From NCBI RefSeq assembly GCF_008711175.1, contig NZ_VWNF01000048.1:62001-126000 (forward strand): DNA of 64,000 bases. Direction: 5' to 3'. Within the stretch, counting starts at the first letter, position 1. Each line of letters begins with the position of its first letter. The translations under genes and the position numbers were made by a program. The notes beneath the pieces are model-generated. The model was not told the origin of the DNA. It made no database searches and was given only the letters and a program-made list of their open reading frames with translations. This document shows positions 48,315 through 57,233 of the stretch, in pieces. This DNA comes from Nesterenkonia ebinurensis (GTDB lineage: Bacteria; Actinomycetota; Actinomycetes; Actinomycetales; Micrococcaceae).

Positions 48315-49417
48315 CGGACATTTCTTTCGAGCCGCGTTGGGTTTCCGCGCCTGGAGACACGATCTTGAACGCGCTACAACGGCGCCTGTGGTCGGTAGAG
48401 GACCTCGCCGATCAACTCGACATGCCCGACCCCGAGGTGCGCCGCATAGTCATCGGTGAGAGTGAAATCGGTGCCGACCTCGCCGACCAGCTCGCGGCGA
48501 TCCTCGGCGGCTCCGCTGACTTCTGGCTTACCCGCGAGCAACGGTACCGCGAGGGGCTCCGGGCGCTCGGCCTGGATGAGATCTTCCAGCGTATGCCGAT
48601 TGATCAGATGGTCACCTTCGGCTGGATCAGATCCCTGGGTCACGAGTGGCGCGACCGCGTAGCGGCCTGCTCAGCGTTTTTCGACGTAATCGATGCCGAA
48701 GACTGGAACGCCCGCTACGGCACCGCGGTCGAGCAGAAGACGAAGTATCGGGCCTCCGACGCTTTCAAGCCCGATGAGGCGGCCGTCTCCGCCTGGCTGC
48801 GCCAGGCGGAGATCCAAGCTGACGCTCTGCCCGTCGCGGGCTGGGATCCCGCGGCGGTGCACGCCGTGGTCCCGGCCTTGCGCGCCCTCAGCCGCCAGCC
48901 CGACCCGGAACAATTCATCCCCGAGCTGCAACGCCTCCTTGGATCCGCCGGCGTGGCAGCGGTCGTCGTGCGAGCTCCGAAAGGCTGCCCGATCAGCGGT
49001 GCCGCATTCCGCACCCGGTCTGGCAGGGCTACGGTCGTCCTTAGCGTGCGTCACCTGGCCGATGACCACTTCTGGTTCTCGCTATTCCACGAGCTTGGCC
49101 ACCTACTCCTTCACGATGTGCAGGAGCCCGTTCTCGACGACCTTGACAGCCCTTCCGAAGACAGTTCCGAACAAGAGGCCAACGACTTCGCCTCCCGCAC
49201 GCTCGCTAATGGCGTCGTCTCCGCTCTATCGACCACGCGGTCCACCGAACCAACGATGCGTGCCGTCGTGGCCGCCGCCTCCCAAGCCGGAATCGCCCCT
49301 GGTATCGTCGTTGGCCAACTCCAGCATGCCGGCATCATCGGACATCACCAATTCAACCGGCTCAAGCGCCGCTACCGCTGGGACGGTGTCACCCTGAGAA
49401 CCTCTCGTAAACCGTAG
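48311..49417 (+). CDS. XRE-like HTH / ImmA-IrrE family zinc peptidase
   Basis: A 368-residue protein combining an N-terminal HigA-like helix-turn-helix (residues 18-75, ending GGSADFWLTREQRYREGL) with a C-terminal ImmA/IrrE metallopeptidase. The zinc site is FHELGHLLLH (His260, Glu261, His264), and a downstream EQEANDFASRTL supplies the third ligand. Such fusions act as self-controlled regulators or antitoxin-type proteins, sometimes cleaving a repressor. It ends 29 bases inside the 3' end of the convergent downstream gene. Confidence 0.85.
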   Translation: MTDISFEPRWVSAPGDTILNALQRRLWSVEDLADQLDMPDPEVRRIVIGESEIGADLADQLAAILGGSADFWLTREQRYREGLRALGLDEIFQRMPIDQMVTFGWIRSLGHEWRDRVAACSAFFDVIDAEDWNARYGTAVEQKTKYRASDAFKPDEAAVSAWLRQAEIQADALPVAGWDPAAVHAVVPALRALSRQPDPEQFIPELQRLLGSAGVAAVVVRAPKGCPISGAAFRTRSGRATVVLSVRHLADDHFWFSLFHELGHLLLHDVQEPVLDDLDSPSEDSSEQEANDFASRTLANGVVSALSTTRSTEPTMRAVVAAASQAGIAPGIVVGQLQHAGIIGHHQFNRLKRRYRWDGVTLRTSRKP

Positions 49418-50315
49418 GACTCTTCTGCCAATTGCAGACCGCATCCTCAAACACGTCGGGCGTAATTCCAGCCACTGTGCCAATGTCCAGCAGAGTACGC
49501 TGCATATCACGCGCGCTGCCAACGTTTGGGTCGCCGTTGATGAGTAGACAGGCCCCGTATAGCGGACCGCCGTTCGGCACCAGGTAGGAGTGCGGGGGAC
49601 TCAACTCCAGTAGCCCGAGCCGCTGCAGCGTGGTGAGGTAGTCGAAGCGGCCCACCCGTCCAAATCGCCGTACCGTGCGCAGCTGCCGGAACAGAGCATC
49701 GAACCGTTCCTCAGGCGATAGCTTCGCTAGGCCAGCGAACCGCACCTCGTGGTCACCTCCGGCACTCAGCACCCACTCGACGTAGGACTGGACGACCGCA
49801 CCGGTGCCGCCCTCCGACCAAGCGTCAAGGCTCTCATACTTACGGTGGTTACCAAATCTGCCGTTTCCGGCTCGAATCTCACCCTGATGCGCCTCGAGCC
49901 ATAACCGAAAGGCGATCGGATCGCCGGCGGTCTCCTCCCATGTCCACCGCTGCCCGTCGCCGAGGCGCCCGTAGACTTCGCGAGCATACTGCCAGCCAGC
50001 GGTGCGATGGTGACCGAAGTGGACGAACAGGAACACCATCCACACTGCCTCGTCATAGTTTCCTGCGTCACGATGGATGAGCGCAGCCTTCAACGGATCA
50101 AAGGCTACATCCATTGGATCGGCGCGGGCTGGATCGAGGTCACGGGACTGGAGGTGCTGAAAGTAGCGCACGCGCTGCTCCGAATCGATGATCTGCTCGA
50201 CCAGGGTCTCCCGCACCTCATCGGCGACAATCCCCGGCAGCGGACCATTAGCCGCCTCGTAAGCTGCCAGGCCCGCGCCAATCCTGGCAGCCGCGACCGC
50301 GTAGTTCGACCTCAC
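49389..50315 (-). CDS. Alpha-glutamyl/putrescinyl thymine pyrophosphorylase-like protein (clade 3)
   Basis: A 308-residue protein. FDPLKAALIHRDAGNYDEAV, VFLFVHFGHHRTAGWQYARE, GRFGNHRKYESLD and the FGRVGRFDYLTTL region match proteins annotated as alpha-glutamyl/putrescinyl thymine pyrophosphorylase clade 3, a family predicted from comparative genomics to replace a pyrophosphoryl group on 5-hydroxymethyl-pyrimidine in DNA with an amino compound. It overlaps the synthase-like gene upstream by 4 bases (ATGA), so the two are coupled. The family name is from memory; activity here is inferred. Confidence 0.7.
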   Translation of the reverse strand: MRSNYAVAAARIGAGLAAYEAANGPLPGIVADEVRETLVEQIIDSEQRVRYFQHLQSRDLDPARADPMDVAFDPLKAALIHRDAGNYDEAVWMVFLFVHFGHHRTAGWQYAREVYGRLGDGQRWTWEETAGDPIAFRLWLEAHQGEIRAGNGRFGNHRKYESLDAWSEGGTGAVVQSYVEWVLSAGGDHEVRFAGLAKLSPEERFDALFRQLRTVRRFGRVGRFDYLTTLQRLGLLELSPPHSYLVPNGGPLYGACLLINGDPNVGSARDMQRTLLDIGTVAGITPDVFEDAVCNWQKSPTVYERFSG

Positions 50316-51274
50316 AATGCTGCGCCCCCTGCATGAATTCGGTCGGTCACATAGATGCCATAGAACTGATTCGCCAGCGACGCCGCGATCGCAGGCAGCC
50401 GCTCAGGGCGCCGACGCAATCGGAACGCGGCGAGCACCTTGGCCAGATCACCCCAATAGCCGTCCGCCAGCCCCTCGGCTTCATACTCCTCCGCCGGAGT
50501 CAAACGAATTCTCTGCTCCGCGTCCAGTAGCACCTCTACTGCCGCCCACGGATCGCCGGCCGGCATCGGCGGCATGGCTGCTGTGCTCTGCGCAAACCAA
50601 CCTTCATCGCGGTAGGCGTCGACTGCCGCTCGGTGCTCGTCGTACAGGTGAAGGCTGCCGACGAAGTGCGAGTAGGCGCCGAGCTTGGCGCCTACGCTGC
50701 GGGCCACGAGCTCCTGGAACATCGTGAACGCAAAGAGGTCGTGGGGCAGGCCGAGAAAGGCGTCGTTCGAACGCATGTGAACGATTAGCTCTAGTCGGCC
50801 CTCGCGCAGCAAGAACTGCAGCGTGCAAGTGCACGGCACGTCCTTGGCCCGGCTCAGGTCGTCAGCGTCGAACAGCTGTACCACCGCTTGGCGACTGTCC
50901 GGCCTCCGCTTCAGGATCTCGATCACGCGATTCAGCTGCCCGCTGCCACCTGAGCCGAACAGCCGGGGGCCGTAGGCGCCAAGCAACTGCCCGTCGATCG
51001 CCTCCCGCCGGTACTGCGGGACATAGTAAGCGACGTGAGCTACGTCATCGCTTCCGTGGAGATACCAACACAACTCGCCGAGCGCGCTCACGACAGTGGA
51101 GCGTCTGGCACTACGGCTGAGCCGCGCCAGAGGATCGGTCAACCGCAGCAACACAGCAGTCTCCTCCAGCGCCGGACCCCGCGTCGGGACAATTCGCTGA
51201 CCGTCCGCGATCAGACGGTCAAACACCGAGTGAAGGAGGTCGTCGAACGTGTCGGCCTCGAGCGTCGTTGACAC
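50312..51274 (-). CDS. Thymidylate synthase-like pyrimidine nucleotide hydroxymethylase
   Basis: A 320-residue ThyA-superfamily protein. The catalytic cysteine is Cys148 in DVPCTC and the folate/nucleotide-binding block HMRSNDAFLGLPHD (167-179) is clear. In ThyA the last residue of this block is Asn (PFN), which selects uracil; here it is Asp179, as in T4 dCMP hydroxymethylase and the CMP hydroxymethylase MilA, suggesting a cytosine nucleotide substrate and hydroxymethylation rather than methylation. It is too divergent to be the housekeeping ThyA. It heads a two-gene unit. Confidence 0.78.
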   Translation of the reverse strand: MSTTLEADTFDDLLHSVFDRLIADGQRIVPTRGPALEETAVLLRLTDPLARLSRSARRSTVVSALGELCWYLHGSDDVAHVAYYVPQYRREAIDGQLLGAYGPRLFGSGGSGQLNRVIEILKRRPDSRQAVVQLFDADDLSRAKDVPCTCTLQFLLREGRLELIVHMRSNDAFLGLPHDLFAFTMFQELVARSVGAKLGAYSHFVGSLHLYDEHRAAVDAYRDEGWFAQSTAAMPPMPAGDPWAAVEVLLDAEQRIRLTPAEEYEAEGLADGYWGDLAKVLAAFRLRRRPERLPAIAASLANQFYGIYVTDRIHAGGAAL

Positions 51275-51728
51275 AGCGCCCCGCCTCCCTACTGCCGTTG
51301 TAGCTTTTACAGGACAATCTACCGTTCCCAGGGTGGGGTGCTCCTGTCGAAGCGCCGACGACCGTCAGAACAGCGTCGTCGAAGCTGGCCAACCCGATCG
51401 CTGCGATCCGTAAGCTCACCCGCTCCACGCGGCATAAGCATCACCGAACGGTGCCTGCGTATTGAACCACCGGGTCTGCTGAAGGTTTGGTTGACCGCGG
51501 GGTTTATGCTGCAGCTGATCCCGGGTGGCCCAGGACTGCCGGTTGAACACCTCCGACGTAACGTCAACTTAGTTGACTGTTCGTTGGTCTTTGCATGCCG
51601 GGCCTGAGGCCGCCGTAGCCGCGGTTCAACCCGGAGCAAATCTTCATCCGGGCGACGTGGAAGGTCGAGGAAGAAGTCAGCGACTAAGGTGCGCCGCCCC
51701 GCCAGCCAATTCCCATAGGCTAAAAAGT
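51275..51728. other. Gene-free stretch with a possible gene tail
   Basis: 454 bases between divergent genes, containing both promoters. At 51619-51687 a plus-strand frame reads PRFNPEQIFIRATWKVEEEV and ends at a TAA. It may be the 3' remnant of a lost gene. No other feature is seen. Confidence 0.4.
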
Positions 51729-52238
51729 ATGCTGCCGCAGAATGTCGACCTCACTGAGATGCCCGTACCCGATCTGCTCACCCTGGAACGGCTGATCGTC
51801 AGTGAGCTGCACCGTCGGAACCTGGTTCGCACACAGAACAAGCCATTAGGCGATATCGCAGAAGCAGTGGTGCATAAGGCGCGCGGCGGAACGCTGGAAC
51901 CCAACTCCACGAAGTCGCACGACGTCACTACCCTTCAGAGCCAGCGGATCCAGGTCAAAGCAATGACACAGCGAAGGCGAGGGGCTTCAAGCAGATTCAG
52001 CCAGTTCCGGAGCTTGGAGTTCAACACTGCGGTCTTCCTGGTCTTCAGTGCAGACGACTTCAGCATCACGGAGGCCTATGAGACATCGGCCGATGTCGTT
52101 GAGCGAGAGGCTCGATACTCCGCGCACACCAACGCACGGCAACCGACACTGCGACAGGTTCGCACGCTGGGAGTGGACATCACCGAGGAGATGCAGACTG
52201 CCTACGAGGGCATCAAGGTCGGCGTCATCGAGTCCTGA
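51729..52238 (+). CDS. PD-(D/E)XK-like protein (DUF6998-type)
   Basis: A 169-residue protein starting at ATG 51729 (MLPQNVDLTEMPVPDLLTLE). The opening helix, then GDIAEAVVHKARGGTLEPNS and SHDVTTLQSQRIQVKAM, give the sequence Glu45 ... Asp65 ... Gln75-x-Lys77, a layout of restriction-nuclease-like folds. Uncharacterised proteins with this architecture are annotated DUF6998. It is divergent from the base-modification pair. Nuclease activity is a prediction. Confidence 0.6.
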   Translation: MLPQNVDLTEMPVPDLLTLERLIVSELHRRNLVRTQNKPLGDIAEAVVHKARGGTLEPNSTKSHDVTTLQSQRIQVKAMTQRRRGASSRFSQFRSLEFNTAVFLVFSADDFSITEAYETSADVVEREARYSAHTNARQPTLRQVRTLGVDITEEMQTAYEGIKVGVIES

Positions 52239-52539
52239 CTGAGCCGTCGTCAGCGACGAAGTAGACCTCTACGCCCAACTGGTCCAGAGGACGGGTGACA
52301 CCTATGTAATGATCGATTTTTGCATCTCTACATCCTCGATCCCCCACTGGCCGGGGCCCCAGATCTGGCACCCTCAAATGTCGCAATTCGTTCCCGGAGC
52401 TGTGCGGGGATCTCGTCATGTTCACTGATGTCGCCGATCGACAGCGGGAACAGAACGCCGTTGCCGATGTCGATGTCGTCTTGACGAGCCTCCTGCACCT
52501 GCACGGCCGTAATCTAAGTGCGCCTTTGGGCTTCAGACC
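52239..52539. other. Stretch of decayed sequence before the SRAP remnant
   Basis: About 300 bases without a supported gene. Frames on both strands (for example 52225-52569 minus) lack protein-like features. It lies where an intact SRAP gene would have its N-terminal half, so a deletion or replacement has occurred here. Confidence 0.4.
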
Positions 52540-52783
52540 TCCACAGGGTGAGATGGTTAACGTCCACAACCGCGAGCCGCTCTACCTCTCCTCACAGCTC
52601 TACTCGGACTGGCTGGACCCCCACAGCAAGGGCAGTCAGGAGCTGATCGACGAGGTCATGGACTCCTCGGCATCCGTCGCAGCGGACCTGGCCTTCCGGC
52701 CCATCGGCCCGGGATGGCTGTCCTCGCACCCAGCATCGCGGCAGGGCAACGCATCGCTGCTCGATGAGGTCACCCCTAGCTGA
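52540..52783 (+). pseudogene. SRAP (YedK/HMCES-like) protein, C-terminal remnant
   Basis: The frame reads HNREPLYLSSQLYSDWLDPH, then EVMDSSASVAADLAFRPI, which corresponds to the C-terminal part of SOS response-associated peptidases, the proteins that cap abasic sites in single-stranded DNA. The catalytic Cys2 and the N-terminal half are absent. SRAP genes often lie beside the imuB/dnaE2 genes of actinobacteria, so this is a decayed member of the same SOS cluster. Confidence 0.6.
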
Positions 52784-52840
52784 CCTCGAAGTTCCATCTA
52801 GCACTTGGCTATGTCCCCGGGTGGTCCTACACTCAAGTAA

Positions 52841-52856
52841 TCGTAACTATGTTCGA
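52841..52856. promoter_or_regulatory. LexA (SOS) box
   Basis: TCGTAACTATGTTCGA matches the actinobacterial SOS box TCGAAC-N4-GTTCGA at all but two arm positions. It lies 18 bases upstream of the DUF6504 start, so it would repress that gene and dnaE2 until DNA damage. Confidence 0.75.
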
Positions 52857-52873
52857 ATGCTTGGTGGTGGACG

Positions 52874-53176
52874 ATGACTTCTAGTGCGTCAGTGGAGCAC
52901 GATACTGCGACGGTGTGGACGACTGCTGCCGGCGCTCCTGAGCGGCTGGTCTGGGGTGGCCGGCGGTTCGTCGTAGTCACCAAACCCATCCCGTGGGTCG
53001 ATCGGACCGCCTGGTGGGAGTCGTCCCCTCGGGTGCCTGTCGGTGGGGCTTCTCAGCTGCTGGAACAGGCGATGTGGCAGGTCCAGGCCAAAGCTCTGGA
53101 TACCGGGGAACTCCTGATCGTCGACCTGGCAGTTACCGAGGGGCAGCACTGGCCGATCACTGCGGTCTTCGACTGA
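52874..53176 (+). CDS. DUF6504 family protein
   Basis: A 100-residue protein with the family's pattern RLVWGGRRFVVVTKPIPWVD-R-TAWWE in the middle and MWQVQAKALDTGELLIVDLA near the end. In actinobacteria it commonly sits between imuB (a Y-family polymerase homologue) and dnaE2; here it sits 11 bases before dnaE2, but imuB is absent. Its role in the mutasome is not known. It begins after a GGTGGTGGA ribosome site, just below the LexA box. Confidence 0.8.
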   Translation: MTSSASVEHDTATVWTTAAGAPERLVWGGRRFVVVTKPIPWVDRTAWWESSPRVPVGGASQLLEQAMWQVQAKALDTGELLIVDLAVTEGQHWPITAVFD

Positions 53177-53187
53177 AGCAGGGTGTG

Positions 53188-56100
53188 ATGGCTCAGTTCA
53201 CCCACCTCCACGTCGCCAGTGCTTTCTCCGCCCACTACGGCACCGCACGTCCCGAGACGTTGGTGGCAGCCGCTGATGCTGCTGGCGCTTCGGCGGCGGC
53301 GATCACTGACCGCGACGGCATCTACGGAGCAGTGCGGCATATCCGCGCCTGCATCGAAGCCGGCGTGGATCCCATCGTCGGGGCCGACCTGCAGGTCAGA
53401 CATGAGGACGAGCTCTCCGAGGTCACGGTGCTGGCCCACGGCCACAACCACGGTGCGGGGTGGGCATCCTTGGTGCGGCTGGTCTCAACCGCGCACTCCC
53501 CGCGACGTCGTGGGCAGCGGAAGCTCAACGGCACTGCTCACCGGTCGGCTTGGGTAGAGAAGAAGCACCTAGAGGGGTTCCTGATGGGCGAGGAGTCGCC
53601 TACTGCCACTGTGCTGCTGGGTCCGCGCTCCGATGTGGGCCAGGCCGTGCTGTCCGGGGAGCGCATACGGGCACGTGGTCTGTTGGAGGAATGGAAGAAG
53701 CTCTTACCCGGTGGCGTGGCGGTGGAGATCGTCTGTCACCAGACCCGACCTGGCAGTGCGGGGAGTCTGAAGCACGCTGCCGACATGCTGCAGCTCGCCT
53801 CGGTCACTGAGACTCCGGCGGTGCTGACCAACGCCGTGCGGTACCTGAGCCCTGATGATGCCCTCACCGGGGACGTCCTCGATTCCGCAGCGACCCTGCT
53901 GCCCTTGGGGAAGTTCCAGCCCCAGCCCAACGGGCAGGCATGGCTGAAGCCCCCGGAGGTGATGCACCGGCTGGCCTACGAGGTCACCGAGTACGCCGGT
54001 CTGCGCCGGGACAGCGCGGTGGATCTGCTGAGCACCACCGAGCAGGTAGCGGAACGGTGCCTGTTGGACCCGGAGTCCGATGTGCAGTGGCGCAAGCCGA
54101 AGGTCCCGGAGCTTGAGGTCATCGGCGTGGAGGATGACCCGACCCGAGTCCTCTCACAGCGATGCGAGGTCGCCCTCGGTGAACGCTACCCCGACGTGAA
54201 TGGGCAGGGTTTGGCTGCTCTGCGTGACCGTCTGCAGATGGAGCTGGGCACGATCACCTGCTTCGGGTTCCAGACCTACTTCCTGGCAGTGGCCGATGTG
54301 GTGTCCCTGATCCGAGGCATGGACGTGAGGGTCCAGGCCCGGGGCTCCGGGGCCGGGAGCCTGGTGAACTACCTGCTCAGGGTCTCCAATGTGGACCCGG
54401 TGGAGCACGACCTGCTCTTCGAACGGTTCCTGGGCAATAAACGCTCCACGCTGCCGGATATCGACATCGACACCGAGTCAGCCCGCCGACACGACGTCTA
54501 CCGGAAGATCTTCGACCACTACGGCCACCACCGGGTGACCCTGCTGTCGATGCAGAACGCCTATCGGGCCCGCGGTGCCGCCCGCGACGCCGGCCTCGCC
54601 CTCGGGCTGGAAGAGTCCCAGATCGACCAGATCGCTGAGAACATCTGGCGGTTCAACGCTCGCGACTTCCGTGAAGTCCTCTCTGAGAAGCCCGAGCTGC
54701 GCGACCTGGCTGAGCTCGTGCACACCGAACCGCGGCTGGACACTCTGGTGGATCTCACCGAGCGCCTGGACCGACTCCCCCGGCATATCTCCATGCACCC
54801 CTGCGGGGTCATCCTCGGCGACAGCGACCTGCTCTCGATCACCCCGACCCAGCCGAGCGGGATCGGGCTGCCGATGAGCCAGTTCGACAAGGACGACATC
54901 GACGACATGGGCCTGCTCAAGCTCGACGTCCTCGGAGTGAGGATGCAGTCGACCATGGCCTACGCGGTGAACGAGATCATCCGCATCAACGGCCCCAGCG
55001 CCGCCGTCGAGGGCGGACTGCCGGTGGACGCTCCCTATGTCTCAGCGGAGGGGAAGATCGACCTCGATGAGATCCCCAAGAACGACGAGCCCACCTTCGC
55101 AGCGATCAGGACGACTCATACCTTGGGCATGTTCCAGATCGAATCCCCGGGCCAGCGGGAACTGCTGGGCAAGCTGCAGCCTGACCGGTACTCGGACCTC
55201 ATCGCGGATATCTCGCTCTTCCGGCCCGGGCCGATGAAGGGCAACATGGTCACCCCGTTCGTGGAGCGCAAGCACGGGTATCAGCGCATGGACTACCTGC
55301 ATCCCCGGTTCGCACCGTTCCTGCAGGACGCCTACGGGGTGGTGATCTATCACGAGCACGTGCTGCGCATCCTCCACGAGACCATGGGCGTCTCCCTGGC
55401 TGAGGCCGACGAGATCCGCCGGTCCATGGAACGCGACGTCGAATCCATCGAGGCGGGATTCCGGGCACGCACCGCTGCGCGCACCGACCACCAAGGCAGA
55501 CGCCTGTTCAGCGATCGGCAGATCGAGAAGATCTGGCAGACGCTGAAGGGCTTCGGCAGCTTCGGGTTCTGCAAGGCGCACGGTGCGGCCTTCGCTCTGC
55601 CCACCTACCAGTCCTCCTGGCTCAAGACCCACTACCCGGTGGAGTTCCTGGCCGGGATCTTCGAGCACGACCCGGGCATGTACCCCCGGCGGCTGCTGAT
55701 GGCCGAGGCCCGAAGGATGGGGATCACCCTGCTGCCCCTGGACGTCAACGCCTCCACGGACGTATACCACGTCGAGCGGCTTAATGGCGGAAAGAAAGGC
55801 ATCCGGCTCTCGCTGCGCGACGTCAAGGGCATCACCGGAGCCGAGCTGCGGCGCATCGTCGAGGGCCGGCCGTTTGAGTCGATCACCGACTTCTACCACC
55901 GGGCACGGCCCTCCCGGCCGCTGATGCGCAACCTCGCCGCCCTCGGAGCGCTGGACAGCCTCACGACCGATGAAGAGAACTCGACCAAGCGCGGAGGCAT
56001 CATCGCCCATGTCCGCCAGCTCACCGCAGCTTCCAGGCGAGATCCGGCCGAGGAGGTCCCAGGGCAGCTCTCGCTGTTCGACGACCGGGCTCTCATCGAC

Positions 56101-56553
56101 CCAGCAGCACCCGAACCGACACCGCAGGAACGCGTTGGAGCCTCCCTGGATCTCCTCGCTGCCGAGACCGAGGGGCACGTGATGGATCTGTACCGGCTGA
56201 TGCTCGATGACCTCGGAGTCACTGCCGCGGAGGACCTGCTCACCGTGCGCAACAACTCAGAGGTGCTGGTGGCCGGCATCCGCGTGGCCACTCAGACTCC
56301 ACCCATGCGCTCGGGCAAGCGTGTCGTGTTCATCAGTCTCGACGACGGCACCGGCTGCTCTGATGCGACGTTCTTCACGGACGCTCAGGAGCAGGCCGGT
56401 CCTCTGCTGTTCGGCACCAAGCTCATGATCATCAAGGGCCGCACTCGGCGCACAGGTGATCGAGGTATCTCCATCCAGGCTGAGGATGCCTGGGACCTGA
56501 AGCAGATGTGGACTGAGTGGAGTTCTCAGCGGGCCTCTGGCGTGAGAGCTTGA
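53188..56553 (+). CDS. dnaE2: Error-prone DNA polymerase III alpha subunit DnaE2 (ImuC)
   Basis: A 1121-residue C-family polymerase for damage-induced translesion synthesis. The start at ATG 53188 gives FTHLHVASAFSAHYG at the N-terminal PHP domain. The catalytic motif LPDIDID lies at residues 422-428 (three aspartates), with ARGSGAGSLVNYLL before it. The helix-hairpin-helix and OB regions follow (VLVAGIRVATQ, FISLDDGTG). It is shorter than replicative DnaE1 and lacks the beta-clamp-rich tail, as in the DnaE2 group. The LexA box upstream supports SOS control. Confidence 0.9.
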   Translation: MAQFTHLHVASAFSAHYGTARPETLVAAADAAGASAAAITDRDGIYGAVRHIRACIEAGVDPIVGADLQVRHEDELSEVTVLAHGHNHGAGWASLVRLVSTAHSPRRRGQRKLNGTAHRSAWVEKKHLEGFLMGEESPTATVLLGPRSDVGQAVLSGERIRARGLLEEWKKLLPGGVAVEIVCHQTRPGSAGSLKHAADMLQLASVTETPAVLTNAVRYLSPDDALTGDVLDSAATLLPLGKFQPQPNGQAWLKPPEVMHRLAYEVTEYAGLRRDSAVDLLSTTEQVAERCLLDPESDVQWRKPKVPELEVIGVEDDPTRVLSQRCEVALGERYPDVNGQGLAALRDRLQMELGTITCFGFQTYFLAVADVVSLIRGMDVRVQARGSGAGSLVNYLLRVSNVDPVEHDLLFERFLGNKRSTLPDIDIDTESARRHDVYRKIFDHYGHHRVTLLSMQNAYRARGAARDAGLALGLEESQIDQIAENIWRFNARDFREVLSEKPELRDLAELVHTEPRLDTLVDLTERLDRLPRHISMHPCGVILGDSDLLSITPTQPSGIGLPMSQFDKDDIDDMGLLKLDVLGVRMQSTMAYAVNEIIRINGPSAAVEGGLPVDAPYVSAEGKIDLDEIPKNDEPTFAAIRTTHTLGMFQIESPGQRELLGKLQPDRYSDLIADISLFRPGPMKGNMVTPFVERKHGYQRMDYLHPRFAPFLQDAYGVVIYHEHVLRILHETMGVSLAEADEIRRSMERDVESIEAGFRARTAARTDHQGRRLFSDRQIEKIWQTLKGFGSFGFCKAHGAAFALPTYQSSWLKTHYPVEFLAGIFEHDPGMYPRRLLMAEARRMGITLLPLDVNASTDVYHVERLNGGKKGIRLSLRDVKGITGAELRRIVEGRPFESITDFYHRARPSRPLMRNLAALGALDSLTTDEENSTKRGGIIAHVRQLTAASRRDPAEEVPGQLSLFDDRALIDPAAPEPTPQERVGASLDLLAAETEGHVMDLYRLMLDDLGVTAAEDLLTVRNNSEVLVAGIRVATQTPPMRSGKRVVFISLDDGTGCSDATFFTDAQEQAGPLLFGTKLMIIKGRTRRTGDRGISIQAEDAWDLKQMWTEWSSQRASGVRA

Positions 56554-56555
56554 GC

Positions 56556-57233
56556 TCAGGTAGTCCTCGTTTGTCTCCCATCGGCCTGCCAGTAGACCCT
56601 GCGGTCCTTGCCCTCTGTGAAGCCTAGACGCTTGTAGCCTGCCAGCAGCCGGTCGTTCTGCGCCGCGGCCACGACCACGGTGCCAGCAGGTGCTGAGTCC
56701 CGCAGACGCAGCGCCAGCGGCAAAGCGCTGAGCCGAGTCCCCGGCCGCTGGGCGAGCCCTGCGATCTGCCACCGGTCCCCCTCCGGTGTCTCAGACCCGG
56801 TGGGCATCACCATGGATCCACGTCCTATCCCCGCCAGACCGATACCCAGCAGGCCCATTCCTACCGCCCACAGAATCGATGCGTAGATCGGGCCGAATCT
56901 CACCATCACCCAGAAGTACAGAACCAGCGCAGGGAGGAAAAGTACCACGAGGATGGCCATGTCCCTGACGAGCCGGTAGGGACCGAAGATCACCATCCCG
57001 TTACCGTCGGCGCTCTCATACACCTGTCGGCGGATCGCGTAAGGAAGCAGAATCATCATAGCGACCGGCACCGAAAAGTAGGCCATGATCCGGTTGGGTG
57101 CGAATGCCAATGACAACAGCCATGACAGAGCCGGGAGACGCGCCGGGGAGGCTGGAGAAGGCCTGGAACTCATCGAGACCACCATAATTCGAGCTGCGCT
57201 CATTGCAGTGGTTTCGAGACGCTCAACCACCAC
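56556..57233 (-). CDS. Membrane protein with acetyltransferase-like C-terminus
   Basis: A 225-residue protein; the start is uncertain, with candidates between 57233 and 57190. Four hydrophobic stretches lie in residues 35-150 (for example YFSVPVAMMILLPYA and ILWAVGMGLLGIGLAGIG). The final ~75 residues (LPLALRLRDSAPAGTVVVAAAQ, then LLAGYKRLGFTEGKDRRVYW) resemble the last part of a GNAT fold, including the typical YxRLGF pattern. It overlaps nothing and converges with dnaE2, 2 bases apart. Confidence 0.5.
   Translation of the reverse strand: MVVERLETTAMSAARIMVVSMSSRPSPASPARLPALSWLLSLAFAPNRIMAYFSVPVAMMILLPYAIRRQVYESADGNGMVIFGPYRLVRDMAILVVLFLPALVLYFWVMVRFGPIYASILWAVGMGLLGIGLAGIGRGSMVMPTGSETPEGDRWQIAGLAQRPGTRLSALPLALRLRDSAPAGTVVVAAAQNDRLLAGYKRLGFTEGKDRRVYWQADGRQTRTT

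Noticed and set aside
55042-56178. A 378-codon minus-strand frame inside dnaE2
   Set aside because: It is a shadow of dnaE2 in the opposite strand, without a ribosome site or domain.
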